The position numbers and the translations under genes were made by a program. From the IMG/VR virus record IMGVR_UViG_3300048999_000166, positions 58,430 through 122,429 of that record: a stretch of DNA of 64,000 nucleotides; one strand, written 5' to 3'. Position 1 is the stretch's first letter. Each line of letters starts with the position of its first letter. The DNA is from a virus. Below, in pieces: positions 43,874-51,713 of this stretch. The notes below the pieces were generated by a model that was not told where the DNA came from, did no database searches, and saw only the letters and a list, made by a program, of their open reading frames with translations.

Positions 43874-44769
43874 GTTCACCATTGACCACCGAATTCTCTG
43901 GAATACCCGAAGCCCTCCAGGCCAAGATCGTCGAGGCTCCGACGGTGGCCTCCCGGCGCAAGTTCATCGATAGCTTCATCGCCACCGACCTCTCGGTCGA
44001 TCCGGTCGTGCAGCGGACCATCGACACGAACTGGGTCAACGCCCGCAAGGGGAGCTTCACGCCCAACGCTCTGCACGTGCTGACGGTGTCGCTGCGGGGC
44101 AACGGCCTCAAGCACATCATCGATGGCCAGCACCGCCACGCGCTCGCCCTCGCGGTCGACTACCACGAGCCCCTGACCTGCGAGGTCTACATCGGAATGA
44201 CGCTCGCCGAGGAGGCGCTGCTCTTCCGTCTGCTGAACGACCGCAAGAAGGTCACCCCGATCGACAACTTCCGGATCAGGGTGATCGAAGGCGAGAAGAT
44301 CGCCACCGATCTGACCGAGATCCTGACCCGCTACGGGTGGATCGTGCAGCCCAACAAGTCCCGCCACAGCCTCCAGGCCGTCACCGCGCTGGAGCGCATC
44401 TACACCGGCTGGGGCCCGAAGAAGTCCCAGAACCTCTCGACGGTCGAGTCCGTCATCTCGATCATCACCGCCGCCTGGGACGACAACCCCGACGGGGTGC
44501 GCGCGGAAATCATCACCGGCCTGGGCATGGTGCTGATGCGCCACGGAGACAAGATCAACGTACGTCGCCTCGTCGCGCAGATGAAGGCGGTGCCCGGCGG
44601 ACCAGCGGCGTTGTCGCGGAGGGCGAAGGCGCTGCGCGAGATGTCGGGCGGCATGAAGATCGGGGACGCGGTCGCCACAAACTTCGTCCATATGTCGAAC
44701 TCGAACTTGACCAAGGACTCGAAGAACCGGCTCCCCAGCTGGATGGAAGAAGAGGACTACGACGAGTGA
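43870..44769 (+). CDS. ParB-like protein 2 with DGQHR motif
   Basis: 299 aa. D85-GQHR89 (HIIDGQHRHALAL) is the ParB/DndB-type signature; it is followed by a long helical region (LFRLLNDRKKVTPIDNFRIR). Of the DUF6551 kind. It may use CTP or DNA as ligand. The stop overlaps the next start. Confidence 0.85.
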   Translation: MSSPLTTEFSGIPEALQAKIVEAPTVASRRKFIDSFIATDLSVDPVVQRTIDTNWVNARKGSFTPNALHVLTVSLRGNGLKHIIDGQHRHALALAVDYHEPLTCEVYIGMTLAEEALLFRLLNDRKKVTPIDNFRIRVIEGEKIATDLTEILTRYGWIVQPNKSRHSLQAVTALERIYTGWGPKKSQNLSTVESVISIITAAWDDNPDGVRAEIITGLGMVLMRHGDKINVRRLVAQMKAVPGGPAALSRRAKALREMSGGMKIGDAVATNFVHMSNSNLTKDSKNRLPSWMEEEDYDE

Positions 44770-45050
44770 CCCCTTCGGACTACGTACTGATCGTGTGCAC
44801 CGCGATCCTGCTCGCGGTGGTGATCCACCTCTACTTCTACTGGCCGAAGCGCATCGCCGCGATACGGGAACTCACCGAGGTCGAAGTGCAGCTCTGCGAG
44901 ACGATCCGCCTGACCATGCAAGACCTGGAGTCGCGCGATCCGCAGCTGGTCGAGCACATGCAGCTCGGCTACGCGGAGCTGGACAAGATGGAGGCGACGC
45001 TGCGGCGCACCACCCTCGCGCTGACCGTGTTGAAGAAGGGTGGGATATGA
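44766..45050 (+). CDS. 94-aa membrane-anchored coiled-coil protein
   Basis: GTG 44766. Signal anchor DYVLIVCTAILLAVVIHLYFY, then a charged helix (EVEVQLCETIRLTMQDLESR). Confidence 0.65.
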   Translation: MTPSDYVLIVCTAILLAVVIHLYFYWPKRIAAIRELTEVEVQLCETIRLTMQDLESRDPQLVEHMQLGYAELDKMEATLRRTTLALTVLKKGGI

Positions 45051-45253
45051 GCGGAGAGCACCTCCCTGGTCGAGTCCAGGTGCGGCGCAGCGGGGCGACG
45101 ATGTCGGTCCGCAACTCCGACTATCCGTCGGTGGCGGTGTTCTTTTCCCCGACGGTGTGGATCAAGTTCGTGGAGCAAATAAAAGCAGGAGAGTTCGATA
45201 GCATTTCGGTGCTCGGATCATCCGCCATCCAGGACTGGGAAGAGAGCGCGTAA
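45047..45253 (+). CDS. DUF397 domain protein, partial domain
   Basis: 68 aa. VQVRRSGATMSVRNSDYPS, then FFSPTVWIKFVEQIKAGEFD: this is the second half of DUF397 (VAVRDSK...F....W..F...IK.GEFD). The first half with SSYSG..CVEV is missing or reduced. DUF397 proteins are partners of XRE/DUF5753 regulators in actinomycetes and are rare in phages. Confidence 0.75.
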   Translation: MSGEHLPGRVQVRRSGATMSVRNSDYPSVAVFFSPTVWIKFVEQIKAGEFDSISVLGSSAIQDWEESA

Positions 45254-45456
45254 TGGCCGTGAACAAGGAACTCCACAAGTCGAGCTACTCCGGCAACGGA
45301 GGATGCGTCGGCGTCAAGCTCAGCGACGACGGTGAGCGCGTCGAGGTCTGGGACTACAAGGACTTGTCCAAGAAGTCGGTGCTCAGCACGGTCACGACCG
45401 AGAGCTGGGCGCACTTCATCCAGGAGTGCAAGGACGGGGAGTTCGACCTCCCGTGA
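45253..45456 (+). CDS. DUF397 domain protein
   Basis: 67 aa. Complete DUF397: LHKSSYSGNGGCVGVKLSD, RVEVWDYKDLS, TTESWAHFIQECKDGEFDLP. Tandem with the partial copy above; stop and start overlap. In hosts DUF397 genes accompany small HTH regulators, so this pair may interfere with such a host system. Confidence 0.88.
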   Translation: MAVNKELHKSSYSGNGGCVGVKLSDDGERVEVWDYKDLSKKSVLSTVTTESWAHFIQECKDGEFDLP

Positions 45457-45626
45457 CCGCACGCCTCGGCGCGAACCCCGACTACCAACGCGGATGGGTC
45501 GATGGGGTGCGCTGGCAGCGCCAGCGCATGGCCGCGCTGCTCATCGCCGCCGAGCAGAACCCGGCCGCGCGCGTGCTGCTGAACGAACTACTGGCTGGAG
45601 ACGAGGAAGAGGTGGCTACGACATGA
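45453..45626 (+). CDS. 57-aa protein, unknown function
   Basis: GTG 45453. VTARLGANPDYQRGWVDGVR and a helix RMAALLIAAEQNPAARVLLN. The YQRGW.DG motif is common in small actinobacterial proteins. Confidence 0.6.
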   Translation: MTARLGANPDYQRGWVDGVRWQRQRMAALLIAAEQNPAARVLLNELLAGDEEEVATT

Positions 45627-45847
45627 CCGGGATCGTGCTGTGCGCGTTGGCGGGGCTGTGCGCGCTGGCCGGGTTGGTGCTGTACCTGCTGCCCCCGCTG
45701 GCCGGCGCCTCGATGCCTCCGATCAAGCAGAGGCTGCTCGGCTCCGGGTTCTGGTACGGCGTCGCGCTGTTGTTGCTGGTGGTCGCGCTGGAGTGGGGCA
45801 ACATCGGGGTGATCTACAGCCATGCCGGGCTCACCGGATACCGCTGA
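45623..45847 (+). CDS. 74-aa two-pass membrane protein
   Basis: Segments TGIVLCALAGLCALAGLVLY and FWYGVALLLLVVALEW. Overlaps the phosphoesterase gene by 26 bp. Confidence 0.65.
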   Translation: MTGIVLCALAGLCALAGLVLYLLPPLAGASMPPIKQRLLGSGFWYGVALLLLVVALEWGNIGVIYSHAGLTGYR

Positions 45848-46679
45848 TCCCACCGAGGTGCTGCTGTGCGGGGACTGGCACGGCAACACCCGCTGGGCCA
45901 CCAGCGTCATCGATATGGTGCCCGAGTTCATTCCGGAGGGTCCTCGGGTCTTGCTGCAGCTCGGGGACTTCGGGATCTGGCCGGGCCGTGCCGGCGAGGA
46001 CTACCTCTACGACGTCACCGAGGCGCTCAAGGAAGCCGATGCGCAGCTCTGGTTCGTGGACGGCAACCACGAGGACCACTCACAGCTCTACCAGCTACGC
46101 CAGACCCGCACCGGGACCGACCGCTACACCGCTCCCTACGAGATCACCGAGCGCATCACCTGGCTGCCGCGTGGCTACCGGTGGCGCTGGCACGACCGGA
46201 CGTGGCTCGCGCTCGGTGGCGCGACCTCAGTAGACCGGACGCTGCGCACCGTCGGTGTCGACTGGTGGGCCGGTGAGGCGCTCACCTACGAGGACGTGAC
46301 CGCGGCTCGCGCCGGAGGTCAGGTCGATGTGATGGTCACCCACGACTGCCCCGACGGCGTACCGAACGCGTTGCGCCACGGCAACGAGACCGTGCCGGCC
46401 TGGTGGGAGCTGGGGCCCGCCATCGAGCACCGGCGCGTGCTGCGCGCCGTCGTCAACGATGTGCGCCCGGAGTGGCTGTTCCACGGGCACTTCCACCACC
46501 TGCACGACAGCTCCGTCGACTTCGGGTACGGGCCGCTGCGGGTGATGGGGTTCGACTGCGATGGTGTGCTGACCGGCAACAGCCTGCTGTTGAACGTCGA
46601 GACGATGAAGATCACCAACCCGTGGGATAACTCCGCCGCGACGTGGGCGAGCCGCCGCCGGCAGAGGGGGTCTCGATGA
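45822..46679 (+). CDS. Calcineurin-like metallophosphoesterase 2
   Basis: 285 aa. Motifs GDWHG (~17), LQLGDFG (~46), VDGNHEDH (~79), VTHDCP (~170) and HGHFHHLH (~217) are all present. Longer than the enzyme at 14461 and closer to bacterial DNA- or nucleotide-acting members. ATG 45822; GTGC context lacks a strong Shine-Dalgarno. Confidence 0.9.
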   Translation: MPGSPDTADPTEVLLCGDWHGNTRWATSVIDMVPEFIPEGPRVLLQLGDFGIWPGRAGEDYLYDVTEALKEADAQLWFVDGNHEDHSQLYQLRQTRTGTDRYTAPYEITERITWLPRGYRWRWHDRTWLALGGATSVDRTLRTVGVDWWAGEALTYEDVTAARAGGQVDVMVTHDCPDGVPNALRHGNETVPAWWELGPAIEHRRVLRAVVNDVRPEWLFHGHFHHLHDSSVDFGYGPLRVMGFDCDGVLTGNSLLLNVETMKITNPWDNSAATWASRRRQRGSR

Positions 46680-46960
46680 GAATCTCCCGGCCTTGCTACG
46701 ACAAGATGCATCGCTGCCCCGGGTGGGCGGGCGGCGGCATGCGGTTCGCAAAGGTCGATCGCTGCGAGAACGGGCGCGTCTCGGTGCCCTACGGACAGCC
46801 GTACTGGAAGTGGCGCACCTGCCGCTGCTCCACGTGCAACGTACTCGTGCTGCCCTACAACGTCCGCTGGGTCGACATCCGCTGGCTGGGCTACTACCTG
46901 CGACCCACCTACTGGGTGCGCGAGGTGCGCTACCGGTACGACAGAAGGAAGAACCGATGA
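46676..46960 (+). CDS. 94-aa basic Cys protein
   Basis: MRISRPCYDKMHRCPGW, CENGRVSV, TCRCSTCNVLVLPY: cysteines for one or two zinc sites, with many Arg, Tyr and Trp. ATGA overlap with the phosphoesterase. Confidence 0.6.
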   Translation: MRISRPCYDKMHRCPGWAGGGMRFAKVDRCENGRVSVPYGQPYWKWRTCRCSTCNVLVLPYNVRWVDIRWLGYYLRPTYWVREVRYRYDRRKNR

Positions 46961-46976
46961 AGTGGTCGGCGCGGTC

Positions 46977-47195
46977 ATGACGTTGCGACACGAGCTGCAC
47001 CGGATGCTCACCGAGCCCAGCCGCTACGTCAACCCGCGCGTGTTCGCGGTGGTGTCCATCATGTGGATCATCATGGCGTTCGGGTTCGTGGTGGCCGTCT
47101 CGCTCGGGTGCTGGTGGCCCGCCGCGATCTACTTCGTGGTCGGCGCCGTCTACACGGTGCTGGTCTACCGGCACTGGCCCTGGAGGAAGTCATGA
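46977..47195 (+). CDS. 72-aa two-pass membrane protein
   Basis: MTLRHELHRMLTEPSRY then two hydrophobic helices (VFAVVSIMWIIMAFGFVVAV and WWPAAIYFVVGAVYTVLVY). GTG 46962 would add five residues. Confidence 0.6.
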   Translation: MTLRHELHRMLTEPSRYVNPRVFAVVSIMWIIMAFGFVVAVSLGCWWPAAIYFVVGAVYTVLVYRHWPWRKS

Positions 47196-47521
47196 CCGAC
47201 CACAGCTGCTCGGTGTGCGGAGGACCCTTGCGCGACCCCGCGACGCCCATCGATGAGCACTCGTCCGCCTACGACCACACGCCCGACTGTCGCATCGCGC
47301 AGCGTCGTGAATACAACAAGGGCGTCAAGCGCATGAAGGAGCTGATCGAGGCCTCCTCGCTCGGTACTCCCGGCGCGCAGGCCTTGATCAAGATCGGGCG
47401 ACTCTCCGTGCAGGGCCTGAGCAACGAGGAGATCGAGGCGGCGCTCACCCCCGCCGAGCGCAAACTCGCTCGCGATGAACTCAACTGGCTGCAACGCCAG
47501 ATGGAACGACCGCAGTGGTGA
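47192..47521 (+). CDS. 109-aa protein with N-terminal zinc pair
   Basis: DHSCSVCGGPLRDP and a later HTPDCRIAQ, then a helical C-terminus with LTPAERKLARDELNWLQRQM. Overlaps the previous stop. Confidence 0.65.
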   Translation: MTDHSCSVCGGPLRDPATPIDEHSSAYDHTPDCRIAQRREYNKGVKRMKELIEASSLGTPGAQALIKIGRLSVQGLSNEEIEAALTPAERKLARDELNWLQRQMERPQW

Positions 47522-47527
47522 TCCCCG

Positions 47528-47860
47528 ATGGCTGAGCAAAAGTTCGAGATCTGCCCGCGCTGCGGGCGCACCGTCCATGTGCTGCTCAACGGCACCCTCG
47601 GGCGGCACCGGTACGCGATCAACCGCGTCGAGTATCCGTGCGTGGAAGGCACCAAGCCTCCAGCTCCGACGGGTGAGCTGGCGCGCAAGCGCGGCGTCGT
47701 CGCGCGTGCCCTCGCGCGAGCGGAGCGGGCTGAGGCGGAGTGCGACCGGCTCACCGAGGAGAACGAACGGCTGCGCGCACAGCTGAAAGTGTGGGAGGCG
47801 AAGCGCACCGTGGGCGGACCGCCCCGTCCCTACACCCCGAACTGGAAGGCGTCGACATGA
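47528..47860 (+). CDS. 110-aa zinc ribbon plus coiled coil
   Basis: FEICPRCGRTVHVL near the start, YPCVEG, then a leucine-rich coiled coil (AERAEAECDRLTEENERLRA). Suggests a dimeric nucleic-acid-binding adaptor. Confidence 0.65.
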   Translation: MAEQKFEICPRCGRTVHVLLNGTLGRHRYAINRVEYPCVEGTKPPAPTGELARKRGVVARALARAERAEAECDRLTEENERLRAQLKVWEAKRTVGGPPRPYTPNWKAST

Positions 47861-48156
47861 GCCACCACAAGCCCTGGGCGCTGGTGAAGGCCGAGAGACT
47901 GATCCGGTCGGGGCGCATTCCGCTGGACGATATGCGCTCCTACGGGGCGGCGCTGACGCTGTTCCTCGCCGAGTACGACCGACTCCAGGAGCAAGAGTCT
48001 GACGTGGCCCTGCTCATGGAGAACTACGACCGGCTGCTCAAGGTCGAACAGAGCCTGCGCACGCTGATCAACCTGCGTCGCAACCCCGGAAACGTCAAGG
48101 GAGCGGAGAACTTGGAGCAGGTGCTGTGGGACAAGCTGACGAGGTTGATCGGGTGA
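47857..48156 (+). CDS. 99-aa helical protein
   Basis: ATG overlaps the previous stop. RSGRIPLDDMRSYGAALTLF, then a helix (LLMENYDRLLKVEQSLRTLI). No family recognised. Confidence 0.6.
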   Translation: MSHHKPWALVKAERLIRSGRIPLDDMRSYGAALTLFLAEYDRLQEQESDVALLMENYDRLLKVEQSLRTLINLRRNPGNVKGAENLEQVLWDKLTRLIG

Positions 48157-48365
48157 ACGATCCGATGGAAATTGATCTCGACAAAGAGGACACCTGCGAG
48201 TGCGGGCATGCCATGGGTCCGCACCGGCTGCTCGGGTATCCCGACGAGCAGGTCGGGATGCCGGTCTCCGGCTGGATGCAGTGCCCGGAGTGCGACTGCG
48301 TTAAGACCTGGGAGATCAGCCCGGAGATGCTGCAAGCGGTGCGGAACGCGACCAATGGCAACTAA
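48153..48365 (+). CDS. 70-aa zinc-ribbon protein
   Basis: GTG 48153. EDTCECGHAMGPH and MQCPECDCVKTW form a four-cysteine ribbon with extra His. Overlaps the next gene by 11 bp. Confidence 0.65.
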   Translation: MNDPMEIDLDKEDTCECGHAMGPHRLLGYPDEQVGMPVSGWMQCPECDCVKTWEISPEMLQAVRNATNGN

Positions 48366-48990
48366 CCTGCCACCCGACGTCCGGGGCCGCGCCGCCCTAC
48401 AGGCGATGGCCGCCTACTTCTCCGCGAAGAACGCCCTGGCCTCGAAGCCGTGGCCAGCAGTGGTCGACGCCGTGACCTCCGTGGTCGCCGAGGAGATCGA
48501 GCGCCCGCTCCAGGCCCGGATCGAGGCGCTGGAGGAGAAGCTGGAACGCGACGCGTTCACGATCGAGCATCAGCGGCAGCTAATTAACCAGCAAGCCGCA
48601 GCTGGCATGGCACCCACGGTCAACGACTGGCCGGCATTCGACAGCGAATGGTCGGTGAACATGCGTGCCCATCTGGGCAAGAACGTCACGGTGGTTCTTC
48701 AGGATGAGCCAAACAGGGCCTCGATCACCGGCACGTTGCTGTCGTTCAGCGAGGACGGCGAGGTAGTGGTCCGCGCGGGCGACGGTACCGCGCACTGGTG
48801 TTGGCCCAACCTGCGTACTGAATCAGCGCGGGACACGCTCCAGACCCGGGTCGAGGTGCTCACCGCCGCGCTGACCGAGATCGCGGACGAAGCGGATCCG
48901 TGCACCGACGAGCGCACCGCCAGGCACTTCGTCGACTGCCCCGTGTGCGGCGCCCGTGCGGTGCTGGCTGCCGGCAAGGAAGAGTCGTGA
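48355..48990 (+). CDS. 211-aa coiled-coil protein with small barrel and zinc tail
   Basis: N-terminal helix, coiled coil (IERPLQARIEALEEKLERD), a barrel-like stretch (KNVTVVLQDEPNRASITGTL, GEVVVRAGDGTAHW), and C-terminal CPVCGARA. Unknown function. Confidence 0.6.
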   Translation: MATNLPPDVRGRAALQAMAAYFSAKNALASKPWPAVVDAVTSVVAEEIERPLQARIEALEEKLERDAFTIEHQRQLINQQAAAGMAPTVNDWPAFDSEWSVNMRAHLGKNVTVVLQDEPNRASITGTLLSFSEDGEVVVRAGDGTAHWCWPNLRTESARDTLQTRVEVLTAALTEIADEADPCTDERTARHFVDCPVCGARAVLAAGKEES

Positions 48991-49223
48991 CCACCTGGGT
49001 GACCATCGACAACAGCCGGCGCACCCCGAACGGAACCTACGCGGACCTCGCGGACTGCTACGGAGGCGGCATCGAGGTGGGCGACGTCGTCCACGTGATC
49101 GAGCGGAAGTCGCGGCGGATCGGTGGGGCGCTGGTCACCGGGATCGATGAGGAGTTCGTGTACCTCTCGCTGGCCTGGCACACACTCACCGACGCGTATT
49201 CGAGAAGAGGATCTACACCATGA
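48987..49223 (+). CDS. 78-aa protein, unknown function
   Basis: GTG 48987. TWVTIDNSRRTPNGTYADL, then EVGDVVHVIERKSRRIGGAL: a small beta barrel pattern. Overlaps both neighbours. Confidence 0.6.
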   Translation: MTTWVTIDNSRRTPNGTYADLADCYGGGIEVGDVVHVIERKSRRIGGALVTGIDEEFVYLSLAWHTLTDAYSRRGSTP

Positions 49224-49480
49224 CCGAAGAGTCACTAGTCATCAACCAATCGCACTACGACCGCTACCTGAAGTGCACCACCTGCGGGGCGAAGCGCGGC
49301 TCCCCCTGCTTCAGCCTGCGCACCCGCTTCCCGAAGCCACTGATCGGGGTGCACCCCGGCCGCCCGATGAACAGCGGTCGCCCGACGGTCATCCGACCCG
49401 GCCGTCGACCGACGAAACCCGACAACGGGGGCGTGTCAGTGGAGGACTGGCTGTCGCAGCACGGAGAACCCGATGACTAA
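49220..49480 (+). CDS. 86-aa basic zinc protein
   Basis: CTTCGAKRGSPCFSLRTRFP, then a Pro/Arg-rich basic stretch (HPGRPMNSGRPTVIRPGRRP). Could bind DNA. Stop is just upstream of the Lsr2 promoter region. Confidence 0.6.
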   Translation: MTEESLVINQSHYDRYLKCTTCGAKRGSPCFSLRTRFPKPLIGVHPGRPMNSGRPTVIRPGRRPTKPDNGGVSVEDWLSQHGEPDD

Positions 49481-49489
49481 AACTCGACC

Positions 49490-49506
49490 GTAACGAAACT
49501 ATGATG
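49490..49506 (+). promoter_or_regulatory. Promoter-like motif before the Lsr2 gene
   Basis: GTAACGAAACTATGATG, closely matching 16241-16258. TATGAT is a good -10 hexamer and would start the transcript ~45 nt before the Lsr2 ATG. Confidence 0.55.
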
Positions 49507-49555
49507 GGGCCGTTAGTGCCAGTGAACGAGCAAATCCGAGCGCAAGGAGCATTCA

Positions 49556-49879
49556 ATGGCCCAGAAGATTCAGGTCGAACTCATCGATGATCTCGACGGA
49601 ACCGTCGCCGACGAGACTGTCTACTTTGGACTCGACGGGAAGAGCTACGAGATCGATCTTTCTCACGACAACTCGAAGCTGTTGCGCGAGGGCTTGACGG
49701 AGTGGACGAACGCCGCCCGCAAGGCGGGCGCGAGCCACAAGCCCCGTTCGGCACCGCGCAAGTCTTCGCAGGTCACCTCGGCCGTGCGGGACTGGGCGAA
49801 CAGCAACGGCTACAAGGTCGCGGAACGCGGCCGCATTCCGGCTCAGGTGCAAGCAGCCTACGAAGCCGCGCAGGGGTGA
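49556..49879 (+). CDS. lsr2: Lsr2-like nucleoid-associated protein
   Basis: 107 aa, the full length of host Lsr2. The N-terminal dimerisation strand set is typical (QKIQVELIDDLDGT, ETVYFGLDGKSYEIDL); the C-terminal DNA-binding part has VRDWANSNGYKV and the minor-groove R91-G-R93. Lsr2 coats AT-rich DNA and silences xenogeneic genes; a phage copy could protect the phage genome, or oppose host silencing. It has its own promoter motif and GGAGC upstream. Confidence 0.95.
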   Translation: MAQKIQVELIDDLDGTVADETVYFGLDGKSYEIDLSHDNSKLLREGLTEWTNAARKAGASHKPRSAPRKSSQVTSAVRDWANSNGYKVAERGRIPAQVQAAYEAAQG

Positions 49880-50019
49880 CCTACTTCGGGTGGCGGGGCG
49901 TTGCCGTTGGTGGCGCCCTGCTAGCCGGCGGATTACTCGGCATCGGCGCCTACTTCTCCGCGAAGATTCTCGTCGAGCTGTTCGTCGGTTATAAAACCAT
50001 GAGGGGCTCCCGGCCATGA
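49876..50019 (+). CDS. 47-aa membrane protein
   Basis: GTG 49876 overlaps the Lsr2 stop. One or two helices (VAVGGALLAGGLLGIGAYF) and a basic end. Confidence 0.6.
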   Translation: MTYFGWRGVAVGGALLAGGLLGIGAYFSAKILVELFVGYKTMRGSRP

Positions 50020-50324
50020 GCATCGTGAACACCTTCCGCACCCCGGCGGCAAAAGTGATCTTCGTACTCGGGGGATTGCTGTCGCGGGTGAAGACCTACC
50101 AGCGGGTGTACTCGATGAACTGGGACGAGCCCGATGACAAGCCCGAGTTCACCTCGGCCGGACGGCGCTGGATTTCCAGCCGCCTCTCGATGCAGCTGCT
50201 GCACCTATCCGAGAAGGTCGATCCGGGCCATTGGGAGCACTGGGCGCTCGATCACGAGGACTGCCCGTCCGATGTGCGCTGCCCGCGCTGCGGCGGACAG
50301 CTCTGTCCCGATGATGAGGAGTAA
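50016..50324 (+). CDS. 102-aa protein with C-terminal zinc ribbon
   Basis: MSIVNTFRTPAAKVIFVLGG start, helical centre, and DVRCPRCGGQLCPDDEE at the end. Unknown function. Confidence 0.6.
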   Translation: MSIVNTFRTPAAKVIFVLGGLLSRVKTYQRVYSMNWDEPDDKPEFTSAGRRWISSRLSMQLLHLSEKVDPGHWEHWALDHEDCPSDVRCPRCGGQLCPDDEE

Positions 50325-50328
50325 CCCC

Positions 50329-50523
50329 TTGACCGGCGTCATCCCGAGGCCCCCGGATGTCTTCGCCAACCCCTACATCCGTTGCATGGACTGCCAGGAG
50401 CGGGTGACCAACGTCCGCTACCCGGGCAGCCTCAACGTCCCGTGCGGGCACCTCGACTGGGAGTCGAGCTGCCTGTCCTGGAGCGTCATCGATGGCTGCA
50501 CCTGCACCGAGGACCACGAATGA
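50329..50523 (+). CDS. 64-aa Cys-rich protein
   Basis: TTG 50329 preceded by GAGGAG at good distance; ATG 50311/50314 upstream is possible. CMDCQERV, PCGHLDW, SSCLSW, GCTCTEDH: probable two zinc sites. Confidence 0.6.
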   Translation: MTGVIPRPPDVFANPYIRCMDCQERVTNVRYPGSLNVPCGHLDWESSCLSWSVIDGCTCTEDHE

Positions 50524-50696
50524 AGATCGAGTTCAAGCTCCCCTGCTGCCCGAAGTGCATGATCAAAAGACTCGGGCGCTACACCATCGTCTGGGTGCTC
50601 GCGCTCTCGACGCTGGCCGGGCTCGCGGCGCTGCGGGCGCTGCGCTGGTTGAACGGCGACGACTACTACAGCTCGGTGGGTAAGGACGGCCGCTAG
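50520..50696 (+). CDS. 58-aa protein with CPKC pair and membrane helix
   Basis: MKIEFKLPCCPKCMIKRLGR, then TIVWVLALSTLAGLAALRAL. Overlaps the previous gene. Confidence 0.6.
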   Translation: MKIEFKLPCCPKCMIKRLGRYTIVWVLALSTLAGLAALRALRWLNGDDYYSSVGKDGR

Positions 50697-51110
50697 ATGA
50701 ACCCTCGGCTCACCCAGTGTCGATCCGGGCACACCCGCCGCTCCGACAACACGCGGGTGTACGTCCACCCCAAGGACGGGTATACGCGCTTGATCTGCCG
50801 AGACTGCGAGACCCGGCGTACCCAGACCCACCGCGCCAAGATCGCACCGCGTACCGCCCTCGTCGGTGAGCACACCGGCCTCCCCACCTGGACGCAGGAG
50901 GCGGACGAGCTGCGCGAGAACCCGGGTGAGTGGCGGATGCTCACCGATCGTGAAACTAACAGCCGCGCCTACACGATGGCGAACCAGATCAATCGCGGTG
51001 TGCTGTTCTCCTTCCGGCCCGCCGGTGACTTCGAGGCGGAGCGCCGCGGCACGCAGGTGTGGGCGCGCTACCTCGGTGACGGTGAGCTGCCCGACGAGCC
51101 AGAGGACTAG
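50697..51110 (+). CDS. 137-aa protein with HNH-like zinc N-terminus
   Basis: CRSGHTRRSDNTRVY and CRDCETRRTQTH follow the C..GH...CR.C pattern shared with the 63-aa protein at 60740 and the tail of the HNH gene at 57715. The C-terminal half is unrelated. The catalytic HNH residues are not visible. Confidence 0.6.
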   Translation: MNPRLTQCRSGHTRRSDNTRVYVHPKDGYTRLICRDCETRRTQTHRAKIAPRTALVGEHTGLPTWTQEADELRENPGEWRMLTDRETNSRAYTMANQINRGVLFSFRPAGDFEAERRGTQVWARYLGDGELPDEPED

Positions 51111-51113
51111 ACC

Positions 51114-51713
51114 ATGTTCGAGCGCTTCACCGACCGCGCCCGGCGCGCCACCGTGCTGTCCCAGGAGGAGGCGCGCACCCTCAACCACAACTACCTCGGC
51201 ACCGAGCACATGCTGCTCGGACTGCTGCACGAGGGGGAGGGGATCGCGGCGCAGGCGCTGGTCTCGGTGGGTCTCACCCTGGAGAGCGCCCGCGAGGCGG
51301 TGACGGAGCTGGTCGGGTCGGGGTCGTCCCCCAGCTCCAGCCACATCCCCTATACGCCACGCTCGAAGAAGGTGCTGGAGCTGGCGCTGCGGGAGGCGCT
51401 GCAGCTCGGCCATAACTACATCGGAACCGAGCACCTGCTGCTCGCGCTGCTGCGCGAAGGGGAGGGGATGGGAGCGCAGGCGATCGCCAAGCTCGGCTCC
51501 GACCTGGGCGGCGTACGGAAGGCGGTGCTGGCCATCCTGCGCGAGAGGCCGCGGGTGTCGGTGACGCTCAACGCCACCGACCTGCGGGTCAGCTCCGTCG
51601 ACCCGGAGCTGAAGGCGATGCGGCTGATGCTCGAAGCGCTGGAGGCACTCACCCCGGCGGCCCGCGAGCGCGTCATCACGTGGGCGTGCGCGCGGCTGCA
51701 GGGAGAGAGCTAG
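51114..51713 (+). CDS. Lone double Clp-N domain protein (ClpC N-terminus-like)
   Basis: 199 aa. Begins MFERFTDRARRATVLSQEEA as ClpC does, with two Clp repeats (LNHNYLGTEHMLLGLLHEG and LGHNYIGTEHLLLALLREG) up to ~150. There is no AAA+ module; the last ~50 aa are helical and unrelated. In ClpC this domain binds adaptors, substrates and phosphoarginine, so a free copy may act as decoy or adaptor for host ClpCP. Confidence 0.92.
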   Translation: MFERFTDRARRATVLSQEEARTLNHNYLGTEHMLLGLLHEGEGIAAQALVSVGLTLESAREAVTELVGSGSSPSSSHIPYTPRSKKVLELALREALQLGHNYIGTEHLLLALLREGEGMGAQAIAKLGSDLGGVRKAVLAILRERPRVSVTLNATDLRVSSVDPELKAMRLMLEALEALTPAARERVITWACARLQGES

